A stretch of DNA of 64,000 nucleotides from UBA2020 sp964551435 (GTDB taxonomy: Bacteria > Pseudomonadota > Alphaproteobacteria > Micavibrionales > UBA2020). The notes under the pieces were generated by a model, which made no database searches, had not been told where the DNA came from, and worked only from the letters and a program-made list of their open reading frames with translations. Shown in pieces: positions 1 to 10,638 of the stretch. A program made the position numbers and the translations under genes. The stretch lies in contig CAZKBS010000005.1 in NCBI GenBank assembly GCA_964551435.1, positions 1 through 64,000 of the forward strand. The letters are read 5' to 3'. How positions within the stretch are numbered: position 1 is the stretch's first letter; each line of letters starts with the position of its first letter.

Positions 1-31
1 TTTTTCAAATCTTTAGTGGAATCTGAAGATT

Positions 32-107
<76 letters not shown>

Positions 108-125
108 GATTGGTAGGACAGGCCT

Positions 126-154
126 TTTATCGCGCTTTTCGGGGTTTTTGGCAA
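126..154 (-). promoter_or_regulatory. sigma70-type promoter of tRNA-Gly
   Basis: On the minus strand there is a -35 box TTGCCA (149-154), a 17-bp spacer and a -10 box GATAAA (126-131). Transcription would start about 10 bases before the mature tRNA 5' end. The assignment rests on motif match and position only. Confidence 0.55.
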
Positions 155-360
155 GGGTTTATATTTTATGAAAAAATTCTTTTCTTGCCCGTATCCACAA
201 AACATCTTTACAACCTACGGCTTGAAAAGATAAGAAAGATTGTCCTGCCTTCTGCTGCCTTGGTCAAATTCATCCTTTTGAAAATAAACAAAAGTGGCGC
301 GGCGGGAAACCTGTCAGAATATTTTCAAGTCATGCTCTCAGTCTCAAGGAGTTATTAGTA

Positions 361-1254
361 ATGAAGTTGGTCAAACGAGTCCTCTGCCTCATGGGCGTGC
401 TGGTGATTGCCGCCTGCTCCGGCGTCGGCAGCAACTCCACCGTGGACGCGCTGAACAAAGCGCAAGCCGTCGGTTCCCCCTTCACCAAAACGCTGGCTGC
501 GGAATACCGCGACTATGCGAACATGAAGCAAAACCAATTCATGGATCACGCTGACGCGCTGCACTTCGCACGCAAAGGCCTCGCCTCTGCAAGCGGCGTT
601 GTTGTGATGCCCGAAACCCTGGACGACTGGGATCTGAGCGACAAGAACATCGTCGACCTGACCCAAGCCCGCGCCGACCTCGTCGACGCGCTTGAAAACG
701 GCGGCCGCGAGCTGGCTTCCGACAAGGCAGGCGTTGCACAGGCGAAATTCGACTGCTGGGTAGAACAGCAGGAAGAAAGCTGGAGCAAAGACGTTCCCTG
801 CAAATCCCAATTCCACGACGCGCTGAAAGCGCTGCAGGATGTTGTTGGCAAGAAGCCTGTTGAAGAGGCTTTCCCTGCCCCCGTGACCGAAATGCCGAAA
901 GGCGAGCCGGTTGCCGTCGAACAAGCGATGTTCATCGTCTTCTTCGATTGGGACAAGCACGACATCACCGCCAGCGCCAATGACGTTCTGGACGCTGTTG
1001 CACAGGAAATCCGCAGCCGCAAAGACATCAACGGTATTGTTGTTGTTGGCCACACGGATACCTCCGGCGGCGTTGCCTATAACAAAAAACTGTCCCTGCG
1101 CCGTGCCGAAGCCGTTAAAAATGGTCTCGTTGCCCGTGGCGTGGATGCAGCCAAACTGCGCGTCGAAGGCCGCGGAAAAACCGACCTGCTCGTCCAGACG
1201 GCAGATGGTGTCCGAGAACCGGCAAACCGCCGCGCTCAAATCACGCTCGAGTAA
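361..1254 (+). CDS. OmpA-family outer-membrane lipoprotein
   Basis: A 297-residue exported protein. The N-terminus MKLVKRVLCLMGVLVIAAC is a lipoprotein signal with a lipobox ending at Cys19, so the mature protein should be lipid-anchored. The middle part (about 25-180) is polar and unrecognised. The C-terminal third (about 190-297) is an OmpA/Pal-type peptidoglycan-binding domain, with the motifs VGHTDTSG, SLRRAEAV and a closing NRRAQITLE. In this family the domain grips meso-diaminopimelate in peptidoglycan, so the protein probably tethers the outer membrane to the wall. It lacks the compact Pal layout and has no tol genes beside it, so pal is not claimed. AAGGAG sits 9 bases before the ATG. 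A strong terminator follows at 1291. Confidence 0.88.
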   Translation: MKLVKRVLCLMGVLVIAACSGVGSNSTVDALNKAQAVGSPFTKTLAAEYRDYANMKQNQFMDHADALHFARKGLASASGVVVMPETLDDWDLSDKNIVDLTQARADLVDALENGGRELASDKAGVAQAKFDCWVEQQEESWSKDVPCKSQFHDALKALQDVVGKKPVEEAFPAPVTEMPKGEPVAVEQAMFIVFFDWDKHDITASANDVLDAVAQEIRSRKDINGIVVVGHTDTSGGVAYNKKLSLRRAEAVKNGLVARGVDAAKLRVEGRGKTDLLVQTADGVREPANRRAQITLE

Positions 1255-1290
1255 TCCTCGCGCGCTGCATCGAGAGACGCAGACTTGAAA

Positions 1291-1325
1291 GAAAACCGGC
1301 CAGCAAACTGGCCGGTTTTCTTTTT
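1291..1325 (+). terminator. Rho-independent terminator after the OmpA-family gene
   Basis: A perfect 13-bp stem (1291-1303 with 1308-1320) with a 4-base loop CAAA is followed by a T-rich run. It lies 37 bases after the stop codon of the OmpA-family gene and separates it from apaG. Confidence 0.9.
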
Positions 1326-1370
1326 GGCGCCTATCGGATATGATGCCTTTGTTTTACTTACAGGTCGGTC

Positions 1371-1763
1371 ATGTATTCCAGCACCACGCATAACGTCACC
1401 GTTTCGGTCAACCCCGTCTATCTGGATGGAGAGTCGTCGCCGGACAAAAACCTTTTCGTCTGGGCCTATACGGTCAGGATAGAAAACAAAGGCACCGAAG
1501 CGCTGCAACTGCGCACGCGCCACTGGAAGATCACAGACGCGCTTGGCCGCGTGCAGGAAGTGCGCGGGCCCGGCGTTGTCGGCGAACAGCCCGTGCTCAA
1601 CCCTGGCGAAATCTTTGAATATACCAGCGGCACGCCGCTGCCGACCCCCAGCGGTATCATGATGGGCAGTTACGCCATGGAAATGCCTGACGGTCGCATG
1701 GTCGATATCGACATTCCGGCCTTTTCGCTGGATGCGCCGGGCGCACCGCGGCAAATCAATTAA
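1371..1763 (+). CDS. apaG: ApaG-domain protein
   Basis: A 130-residue protein that is a full-length ApaG: a single fibronectin-III-like beta-sandwich domain. Recognisable segments are WAYTVRIENKG, LRTRHWKITDA, VRGPGVVGEQP and GIMMGSYAMEMPDG. In enterobacteria ApaG is linked to Co2+/Mg2+ handling, but its biochemical role is not settled. It starts 46 bases after the upstream terminator and ends 21 bases before trkH, so the two are probably cotranscribed. No typical Shine-Dalgarno sequence is obvious before the ATG. Confidence 0.93.
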   Translation: MYSSTTHNVTVSVNPVYLDGESSPDKNLFVWAYTVRIENKGTEALQLRTRHWKITDALGRVQEVRGPGVVGEQPVLNPGEIFEYTSGTPLPTPSGIMMGSYAMEMPDGRMVDIDIPAFSLDAPGAPRQIN

Positions 1764-1784
1764 CAAGGACGGGATGAACGCGAC

Positions 1785-3227
1785 ATGAGCTTCAAACCGG
1801 TTTTTTACGTGATAGGCATCCTGCTGCTGATTTTATCAGCCGCAATGCTGCTGCCGGTTTTCATCGACCTTGCGCATGACAGCGGCGACTGGCGGGTCTT
1901 TGCCAGCGCGCAACTGATTACCGCTTTTGTCGGCTTTGCCCTGATTTTCTCGAACCGAGAGGAGAGCTTCTCCCTCAACCTGCGCCAGACGTTCGTCCTG
2001 TCGTCGACAAGCTGGGTTTTCATGACGGCCTTTGCCGCGCTGCCGTTTTACTTTGCGGAAATAAAGCTTCCTTTTACCCATGCGTTTTTCGAAGCGATGT
2101 CGGGCCTGACCACCACCGGCGCCACCGTCATCACAGGGCTTGATACCCTGCCCAAAGGAATCCTGCTGTGGCGCGCGATGCTGCAATGGCTGGGGGGGAT
2201 CGGATTCCTTGTGGTTGCGCTAGCCGTTCTGCCGCTGCTGCAGGTATCGGGGATGCAGATCTTCAAAACTCAATCTTTCGGCATGGAAAAAGTTCTGCCC
2301 AGCGCCCAGCAGATGGCTGTGTATATTTTGATGGTCTATGCCCTGCTGACGCTCACCTGCGCTATTTTGCTGTTTGCCGCGGACATGTCGCTGTTCGATG
2401 CGTTTTGCCACGCCATGACATCGGTCGCGACGGGCGGCTTCGCGAATTACGACGCGTCCATCGGACATTTCAAAAGTGCAACCATCGACTGGATCGTGAT
2501 CGTGTTCATGTGGCTGGGCGCCCTGCCCTTCGTACTGTATGTGCGCATGCTGAAGGGGAATGGCCGCGCAGTCATCGACGATGTACAGGTCCGCGCCTTT
2601 TTTACTATCCTGCTGTCGATGTCGTTTCTGGTTGCGCTGTTCCTGCTGTCAACCGGACAAATGCCGTTTTTCGACGCGCTACGCAGTTCGGTTTTCATGC
2701 TAACCACCCTGATGACGACCACAGGTTTCGCCAGTGGAGATTACAGTAAATGGGGCCCGCTGGCCGAAGGCGTCGCCTTCGTCGCCATGTATCTGGGCGC
2801 CTGTTCGGGCTCGACCGCCGGCGGTATCAAAACTTTCCGTCTGCAAATTCTTTTTGCTATGGTGCAGCAGCAGGTACGTCGGCTGATCGTGCCGCATGGC
2901 GTGTTTCAGGTGCATTACAATAAAAAAGTCGTCGATAACGATGTCCTGACTTCAGTTGCCGTGTTTTTCTTTGTGCATATCCTGACGTGGATGGGCGTGA
3001 CCATCCTGCTGCATCTGACGGGGCTTGATTTCACAACCTCCGTCTCTGGCGCGATATCGGCGGTCAGCAACGTCGGCCCGGGGCTTGGCAATCTTATCGG
3101 GCCAGCGGGCAGCTTTAGCTCTCTCGATAAAGACGCCCTGTGGATTTTGTCTTTTGCCATGCTGCTGGGACGAATGGAGTTCCTGACCCTTTTCGTGCTG
3201 ATCGCACCGCGTTTCTGGCGGGATTGA
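1785..3227 (+). CDS. trkH: TrkH-family potassium uptake channel subunit
   Basis: A 480-residue polytopic inner-membrane protein with about ten hydrophobic segments. The four imperfect pore repeats of the TrkH/KtrB family can be followed through the glycine-containing filter segments: GLTTTGATV (about 107), SVATGGFANY (about 212), TTTGFASGDYS (about 310) and SNVGPGLGN (about 427). In the family this subunit forms the K+ pore and works with the cytosolic nucleotide-binding protein TrkA, which is not in this window. The gene is probably cotranscribed with apaG. A bidirectional hairpin follows its stop codon, where it meets the convergent lipoprotein gene. Confidence 0.95.
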   Translation: MSFKPVFYVIGILLLILSAAMLLPVFIDLAHDSGDWRVFASAQLITAFVGFALIFSNREESFSLNLRQTFVLSSTSWVFMTAFAALPFYFAEIKLPFTHAFFEAMSGLTTTGATVITGLDTLPKGILLWRAMLQWLGGIGFLVVALAVLPLLQVSGMQIFKTQSFGMEKVLPSAQQMAVYILMVYALLTLTCAILLFAADMSLFDAFCHAMTSVATGGFANYDASIGHFKSATIDWIVIVFMWLGALPFVLYVRMLKGNGRAVIDDVQVRAFFTILLSMSFLVALFLLSTGQMPFFDALRSSVFMLTTLMTTTGFASGDYSKWGPLAEGVAFVAMYLGACSGSTAGGIKTFRLQILFAMVQQQVRRLIVPHGVFQVHYNKKVVDNDVLTSVAVFFFVHILTWMGVTILLHLTGLDFTTSVSGAISAVSNVGPGLGNLIGPAGSFSSLDKDALWILSFAMLLGRMEFLTLFVLIAPRFWRD

Positions 3228-3243
3228 TACGGGCATAAAAAAC

Positions 3244-3296
3244 AAAAACCCCCGGTGCGCCGTTTAGGCCGCCGAGGGTTTTGTGTTTTTTAATCT
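3244..3296. terminator. Probable bidirectional terminator between trkH and the convergent lipoprotein gene
   Basis: An imperfect hairpin pairs AAAACCC...CGG...GCC with GGCC...CCG..GGGTTTT, about 14 paired positions around the loop GTTTA. It is flanked by A-runs on the left and T-runs on the right, so it could stop transcription arriving from both trkH and the minus-strand gene ending at 3307. Confidence 0.7.
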
Positions 3297-3306
3297 TACG
3301 AATAAT

Positions 3307-3915
3307 TTACGGCTGGCCGAAAGTACCGCCGACCGTTGTCAGGATGCCTTGCGACAAATCATCGACCAGCGCCTGCACGATATCATGATACGCCTTTTCG
3401 CGCTGGGCGAGCGTCGCGCCGCCCGTCAGCGTGCGTTGGCGGGTTGCCACCACGCTGGCGCGTCCGGTCACAATATCCGGCGCCGCTTCATCGGCAAGCT
3501 CGAAGCGGAGCGCCACGCGGGCGTCGAATTGCTCGTCCGGCTCCGTCGGCAGCAGGCCGAGGACGCCCTCTTTCGGCGGCAGCGTGGAGCGGCGGACGGA
3601 AGCATCCTCCACAATCACCCGCATCACGTTTTGGCCGCCCACAGGAATCACCTGACGGCTGGCCAGCGTTTGCGCGGCCATCGACGGCGTCACCTTGAAC
3701 AGGTGGTCAACGTTCGGTGCGCCCATGGGGGCACGGTAGGCATCCTGAATATCCAGACGCGCGGCATTGACGCGAACGGCAGGCGACTTGCCGTAGGCGA
3801 TATCGGGCCATTCATTCGTGACATTGGACGTCAGGCAGCCCGAAAGCATCAGGACCGCAGCAAAACCAGCGGCAAGGCCCAGAAAACGGCGGCGGACGAG
3901 AAAGGAATTCATCAT
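3307..3915 (-). CDS. Lipoprotein of unknown function
   Basis: A 202-residue protein. The signal segment after VRRR is hydrophobic and ends in the lipobox LSGC (Cys27), so it should be exported and lipidated. The mature part has no motif I recognise. It contains an Asn/Asp-rich start, a central proline-rich stretch (STLPPKEG, about 113-120) and a C-terminal amphipathic helix (about 170-190). Its first ATG overlaps the hslO stop codon in an ATGATGA arrangement, so translation is probably coupled to hslO; the adjacent second ATG is an equally possible start. The pairing with a redox chaperone does not by itself indicate function. Confidence 0.8.
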   Translation of the reverse strand: MMNSFLVRRRFLGLAAGFAAVLMLSGCLTSNVTNEWPDIAYGKSPAVRVNAARLDIQDAYRAPMGAPNVDHLFKVTPSMAAQTLASRQVIPVGGQNVMRVIVEDASVRRSTLPPKEGVLGLLPTEPDEQFDARVALRFELADEAAPDIVTGRASVVATRQRTLTGGATLAQREKAYHDIVQALVDDLSQGILTTVGGTFGQP

Positions 3916-4874
3916 GTATTTTTCTCCTGATAGACATCATCGAGTTCATTGCTGTTGAAAAGATATTCTTCGCTGCAAAACTCGCATTTAATCGATACAT
4001 GCCCTTCTTTTTGGCAAATATCCTCCAGCTCCGCCCGCGGGATGGTGCGCAGGATATCCTCCACGCGCTGGCGCGAACAACGGCATTTGAAACGCAGGTG
4101 CGTGGGCGAATAAATACGCACGCCATCTTCGTTAAAAAGTCTGTATAGAACGTCCGCCGAATGCAGCGCAGGCGACAGGATTTCGCCGTCCGAACAGGTA
4201 TCCAGCAGCATCACCGCGCGCGCCCAATCGTCGAGGCTTACTTCGGCGGATACTTTGCGGCCCGCGTCGTCTTCGGGCATTTGTTGAATCATAATCGCGC
4301 CCGCGCGCCACTGTCCGTCCTGCGGATGCACGGCCAGCTTGAAAGAGGTTTTAATCTGTTCCGACTGCGTCAGGTAATGCTGCACGGCCTCGACGATGCT
4401 TTCGCCCTTCAGCTCGACAATGCCCTGATAACGGTTTTCGACCTGCCCCTGATCGACGGTGAAAGCGATATACCCCTTGCCCAGAAGATAGTAATATCCG
4501 TTTTCGGTATCTTTCTTGCGCTTGGCCAGTTTCTTCACGGCCTGTTCGTCAAAACTGGCATAGGCGCGGACTTCGCCCATATGGGTGACGTCGGCCACCA
4601 GCATGCGGATAGGTCCGTCACCTTTGATTTGCAGGGTAAAGACCCCCTCGTATTTCAGCATGGCGGCGAGCAGCAGGCACAGCGCTGTCACCTCGCTCAA
4701 AAGGCCGGAGACCGGCGGCGGGTAGTCGTGCTGCGTCATAATACGCGCCAGAACATCGCCCATACGGACCATGCGCCCGCGCACGTTGGTTTTTTCGAGG
4801 CGGAAGGGCTGGATGACGTTATCGTCCACCAGTCCCGATTGTTCCGTGCCATCTTTTTTGATACGAATAGCCAT
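3912..4874 (-). CDS. hslO: Hsp33 redox-activated chaperone
   Basis: A 320-residue cytosolic chaperone. The N-terminal Hsp33 domain contains GRMVRMGD and GDGPIRMLVADV. The C-terminal redox switch carries the zinc-binding cysteines as CxC (Cys264, Cys266) and CxxC (Cys297, Cys300). In this family, oxidation of these cysteines releases zinc and activates holdase activity. A good AGGATAGGA ribosome site precedes the ATG. It is divergent from recX with only 30 bases between the start codons and overlaps the downstream lipoprotein gene by 4 bases. Confidence 0.96.
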   Translation of the reverse strand: MAIRIKKDGTEQSGLVDDNVIQPFRLEKTNVRGRMVRMGDVLARIMTQHDYPPPVSGLLSEVTALCLLLAAMLKYEGVFTLQIKGDGPIRMLVADVTHMGEVRAYASFDEQAVKKLAKRKKDTENGYYYLLGKGYIAFTVDQGQVENRYQGIVELKGESIVEAVQHYLTQSEQIKTSFKLAVHPQDGQWRAGAIMIQQMPEDDAGRKVSAEVSLDDWARAVMLLDTCSDGEILSPALHSADVLYRLFNEDGVRIYSPTHLRFKCRCSRQRVEDILRTIPRAELEDICQKEGHVSIKCEFCSEEYLFNSNELDDVYQEKNT

Positions 4875-4904
4875 AGCGTCCTATCCTAGCATAGATGGTC
4901 GAAA

Positions 4905-5508
4905 ATGGACAAAAAGCCAGCCAAAGACCAGAAAAAAAAGCGCAGCCCGCGCAAAATTACCCCGCGTTATTTGGAAAATGCGGCGCTTTACTATTTGCAG
5001 CGCTATGCAAGCTCCGCCGGAAACCTGCGGCGGGTGCTGACGCGCAAGGTAGATCGCTCCTGCCAGTTCCACGGCACGCCAGCCGATGAATTCTACCCTG
5101 TTATCGACGCCCTGGTGGCGCGCTACGAAAAAAGCGGACTTTTGAATGATACCCTCTATGCCGAAGGGCGCACGGCCAGCCTGCGGCGGCAGGGCAAGTC
5201 GCGGCAGGCGATTGCCGCCAATCTCAAGGTCAAGGGGCTGGCGCCCGATATTATACAGCAGGCACTGGAAAGCGTGGATGGCGACCGCGCCGATACCACC
5301 CTGCCCGCCGAACTGGCCGCCGCGCTGAAACTGGCGCGCAAACGTAAAATCGGGCGGTTCAATCCGAAACCGGAAAGCGACCCGCTGCTGCGCCGTAAAC
5401 AACAAATGCGCGAAATGGGCATCATGGCCCGCGGCGGCTTCAGCTATGATATCGCGCGTCAGGCCCTCGACTTCAATGCCGACGACGTCGATGGCGGCTT
5501 CGACGAAA

Positions 5509-5516
<8 letters not shown>
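4905..5516 (+). CDS. recX: RecX-family regulatory protein
   Basis: A 203-residue protein with a basic N-terminus followed by the helical RecX fold. Recognisable pieces are TPRYLENAALYYLQRYASS, YEKSGLLNDTLYAEGRTASLRRQGKS and a C-terminal YDIARQALD helix. RecX proteins bind RecA filaments and curb recombinase activity. recA is not next to it here. It is divergent from hslO, and its last 8 bases overlap the end of the convergent sensor-kinase gene. No strong ribosome site is visible before the chosen ATG. Confidence 0.85.
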
Positions 5517-8178
<2,662 letters not shown>

Positions 8179-8467
8179 AAAGGAGGCGAAGAAGAGTGCC
8201 TAACCCCATGATTAAACATTATGATTAATCTTTTATTAAAATTGCCTCAAATTATCGAAAAATCTTTGATATCGGCAAATAAGCAATAATATTACATCGT
8301 TTTTTGTACACATAATACGATTTTAGGGGCTGACTCCTTCCGTAAATTTCAATACACTCGTTCCTGTTCTCGCCATATAGCAGCCTGAACAGGGTGTGTG
8401 TTTAACTGTTGAAATCACTGCCGTATTCCCCGCGCGGGATACGGCCTTGTCACGGGTGCCTTGCACG
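8179..8467. other. AT-rich divergent control region between sensor kinase and patatin genes
   Basis: About 290 bases without a gene, markedly more AT-rich than the flanks. On the minus strand a candidate promoter TTGCCG-18 bp-TAATTT lies around 8245-8275, pointing toward the kinase gene. On the plus strand several TA-rich -10-like elements are present, but none has a convincing -35 box. No hairpin terminator was seen. Confidence 0.4.
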
Positions 8468-9967
8468 ATGGAAAACAAAAAACGCATTTTTACGGTTCTG
8501 TGCATTGATGGCGGCGGCGTGCGCGGGGTAATCCCTGCCCGCATACTGCAGGAAATCGAAGAGCGTACGGGTAAACCGATTTCGGAAATGTTCGACCTTG
8601 TCGGCGGGCCCTCGACCGGCGCGATTATCGCGGCAGGCCTGACCGTGCCCGACCCGCAGGAACCCGGTAAACCGAAATACTCTGCGCTTGAAATCAAGAA
8701 TTTCTATTTCCAGCACACCCCGAAAATTTTCCCCGACCTGAAATTCAAAGGTCTGCGTAAAATTTCCAGCGGCGTCATGTATGACCCCAAACCGCTCGAA
8801 GACGCGCTCGAAAACAGCTTCGGCGATGCCAAGATGAAGGACTCGCTGACGCATCTGATGATCCCCGCGACAGATATCAAGAATTTCCGTCCGGTCTGGA
8901 TCAACAACTTCAAAGGCCAGAAAGACGCCTCGCCCGAAGGCTGGTCGTCCATGACTATGAAAGATGCCGTGCGCGCCAGCACCACCGCCCCCACTTATTT
9001 TCCGGCGAAATACTACAAAACCGTGCCGAACGAGGATATGCCCAACGTCACCCACCGCCATGCGCTGATCGACGGCGGGTTTTTCGCGGGCAACATGATG
9101 CGCCGCATGCTGACGCAGGCCAAAAAACTGGCGCCGCCCGATGCGGAAATCGTGATGGTGCATGTCGGCACCGGCAACGTCGACCACAGCCTGTCGCCGG
9201 AGGAATTTAATAAACTCGGCCCTATCGGCCTTGTTAGCAAATCCAGCGGCAACCTGCTCATCTCCCTCGCCACCAGCATCAATGCCGAAGATATCGCGGA
9301 CGATGTGCGTGACGAGCTGGGCGACCGCATGCTCAGCTTTGACGGTTTCATCAACCGCGAGGCCGACCCGCAAGACCCGACGCCGACGATGGATGATTCA
9401 AGCGCGGAAAACCTCAAGGCGCTTGAACGCTTCGCCGAAAAAATCATCAAAGATAACAGCGCGGATATCGACCGCCTGTGCACCATGCTGAAACGCCGCA
9501 GCTACGCGGAAGAGCTTCATCAGGACAGCAAAGTCGCGCTGCAGGCACTGTCGGAAAAACTGGCGGAGCCGAAAACCGTCAAATCTCTCGCCAAACTATA
9601 TAAAAAGATCCTGAGCTTCGCGAGCGGCATCGACGACGGCAGCAAGCCCGAACCGGGCGATGCGGAGCTGAAAGCCCTCGCCCGCCGCCTGACCGAGACG
9701 CACAAAAGCGATCTCGACCGAATTTATAACGTGATTCAAGACAGGCTCGAAAACCAGAGCAAGATTTTGAACAGCATCAAGGAAGCCGGCGACGACCTGA
9801 CCAAATTCGTCAAAAAAATCACCGGTATCGACCAGAAGCCGGAAAACGACAACCAGAACCCGGACAGCAAAGACGCGCCGGACAGCAGCGGCGACAAACC
9901 GCCCACCGCCAGCTACGACGCCCCCGCCCGCCGCCAGCGCGGCGGCCCGTTCTGGCCCGGCAAATAA
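8468..9967 (+). CDS. Patatin-like phospholipase with long helical C-terminus
   Basis: A 499-residue protein. The patatin core has the oxyanion motif GGGVRG (15-20), the nucleophile elbow GPSTG (Ser49) and the second dyad residue in the motif DGG (Asp202). This predicts a Ser-Asp acyl hydrolase acting on phospholipids. No signal peptide or membrane helix is visible, so any export would need another route. The last about 170 residues are charged, predicted helical and end in a Pro/Asp/Gly-rich low-complexity tail. The ATG at 8468 is preferred because it immediately precedes the domain; an upstream GTG at 8396 would add 24 residues. A terminator follows. Confidence 0.88.
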   Translation: MENKKRIFTVLCIDGGGVRGVIPARILQEIEERTGKPISEMFDLVGGPSTGAIIAAGLTVPDPQEPGKPKYSALEIKNFYFQHTPKIFPDLKFKGLRKISSGVMYDPKPLEDALENSFGDAKMKDSLTHLMIPATDIKNFRPVWINNFKGQKDASPEGWSSMTMKDAVRASTTAPTYFPAKYYKTVPNEDMPNVTHRHALIDGGFFAGNMMRRMLTQAKKLAPPDAEIVMVHVGTGNVDHSLSPEEFNKLGPIGLVSKSSGNLLISLATSINAEDIADDVRDELGDRMLSFDGFINREADPQDPTPTMDDSSAENLKALERFAEKIIKDNSADIDRLCTMLKRRSYAEELHQDSKVALQALSEKLAEPKTVKSLAKLYKKILSFASGIDDGSKPEPGDAELKALARRLTETHKSDLDRIYNVIQDRLENQSKILNSIKEAGDDLTKFVKKITGIDQKPENDNQNPDSKDAPDSSGDKPPTASYDAPARRQRGGPFWPGK

Positions 9968-9980
9968 TTCAAACGCTCAT

Positions 9981-10018
9981 AAAAAAGCCCCCGATGTTTC
10001 GGGGGCTTTTTTTTGTTT
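9981..10018 (+). terminator. Rho-independent terminator after the patatin gene
   Basis: A GC-rich stem AGCCCCCGA/TCGGGGGCT with a tight loop is preceded by six A and followed by eight T, so it may work in both directions. It lies 13 bases beyond the patatin stop codon and just downstream of the mscS stop on the other strand. Confidence 0.92.
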
Positions 10019-10030
10019 TTTGTCAGGGCA

Positions 10031-10543
10031 TCACACCGTGCGGTTGATGATGATGTCAGATGTAATTTTGCCGTTGGGGATGATGACTTTGTATCCTTCG
10101 TCGGTTTTCAGGGTTGTCGTGAAAATATCAATGGTGGTGACAAAGCCGGCCTTACCCGCTGCTTCGATACGGTCACCGATTTTAAACGGGCGCAGGCCGA
10201 TGATCATGACACCGGAGGCCAGATTGCTGAGCGAGCCTTGCAGCGCCAGACCGATCGCCAGACCCGCCGCGCCAATCACCGCCGCCAGCGACATGGTTTG
10301 AATACCCAGCTGCCCCAGCGCGGCGATAATCACAAAAGCAACACCCAGCGCATAGGCAATGTTGCCGGTGAAGGCCACCAGCGTTTCATCGACCTTGCTC
10401 GCGGTCATCAGGCGTTTCAGCATATGCACAGCGCCTTTGACGCACAGGCGCCCGATAACGAAAATCGCCAGCGCCCCCAAAATTTCCAGACCATAGAGGC
10501 TGACGGTTTCTGTCACTTTGTTCATATCAATATTGAGGTTCAT
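10031..10543 (-). CDS. MscS-type mechanosensitive channel, C-terminally shortened
   Basis: A 170-residue inner-membrane protein homologous to the first part of small-conductance mechanosensitive channels. There are hydrophobic helices at about 15-35 and 58-80. The pore helix TM3 is well conserved (AGLAIGLALQGSLSNLASG) and is followed by the beta domain ending in PNGKITSDIIIN. The protein stops directly after this. Family members such as the 286-residue E. coli MscS continue for about 100 residues with an alpha/beta cage domain that is missing here, and the patatin terminator begins only about 12 bases downstream. A strong GAAGGAGAG ribosome site precedes the start, so the gene is probably expressed. 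Confidence 0.85.
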   Translation of the reverse strand: MNLNIDMNKVTETVSLYGLEILGALAIFVIGRLCVKGAVHMLKRLMTASKVDETLVAFTGNIAYALGVAFVIIAALGQLGIQTMSLAAVIGAAGLAIGLALQGSLSNLASGVMIIGLRPFKIGDRIEAAGKAGFVTTIDIFTTTLKTDEGYKVIIPNGKITSDIIINRTV

Positions 10544-10584
10544 TTTTCTCTCCTTCTATTTGAATGTCATCACGCATAACAAAT

Positions 10585-10617
10585 ACAAGGCGCGGAGCAT
10601 ACCGCCCCGCGCCTTGT
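10585..10617 (-). terminator. Hairpin between aspartate aminotransferase and mscS
   Basis: An 11-bp perfect stem (10585-10595 with 10607-10617, ACAAGGCGCGG) lies 22 bases after the aminotransferase stop codon on the minus strand. There is no real U-tract after it, so termination would be weak or factor-assisted. Confidence 0.45.
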
Positions 10618-10638
10618 GATATCTTGCAAATCAGGTTA

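Noticed and set aside
110..358. Small open frame between tRNA-Gly and the OmpA-family gene
   Set aside because: It starts inside the tRNA promoter region, has no ribosome site and no recognisable composition or domain.
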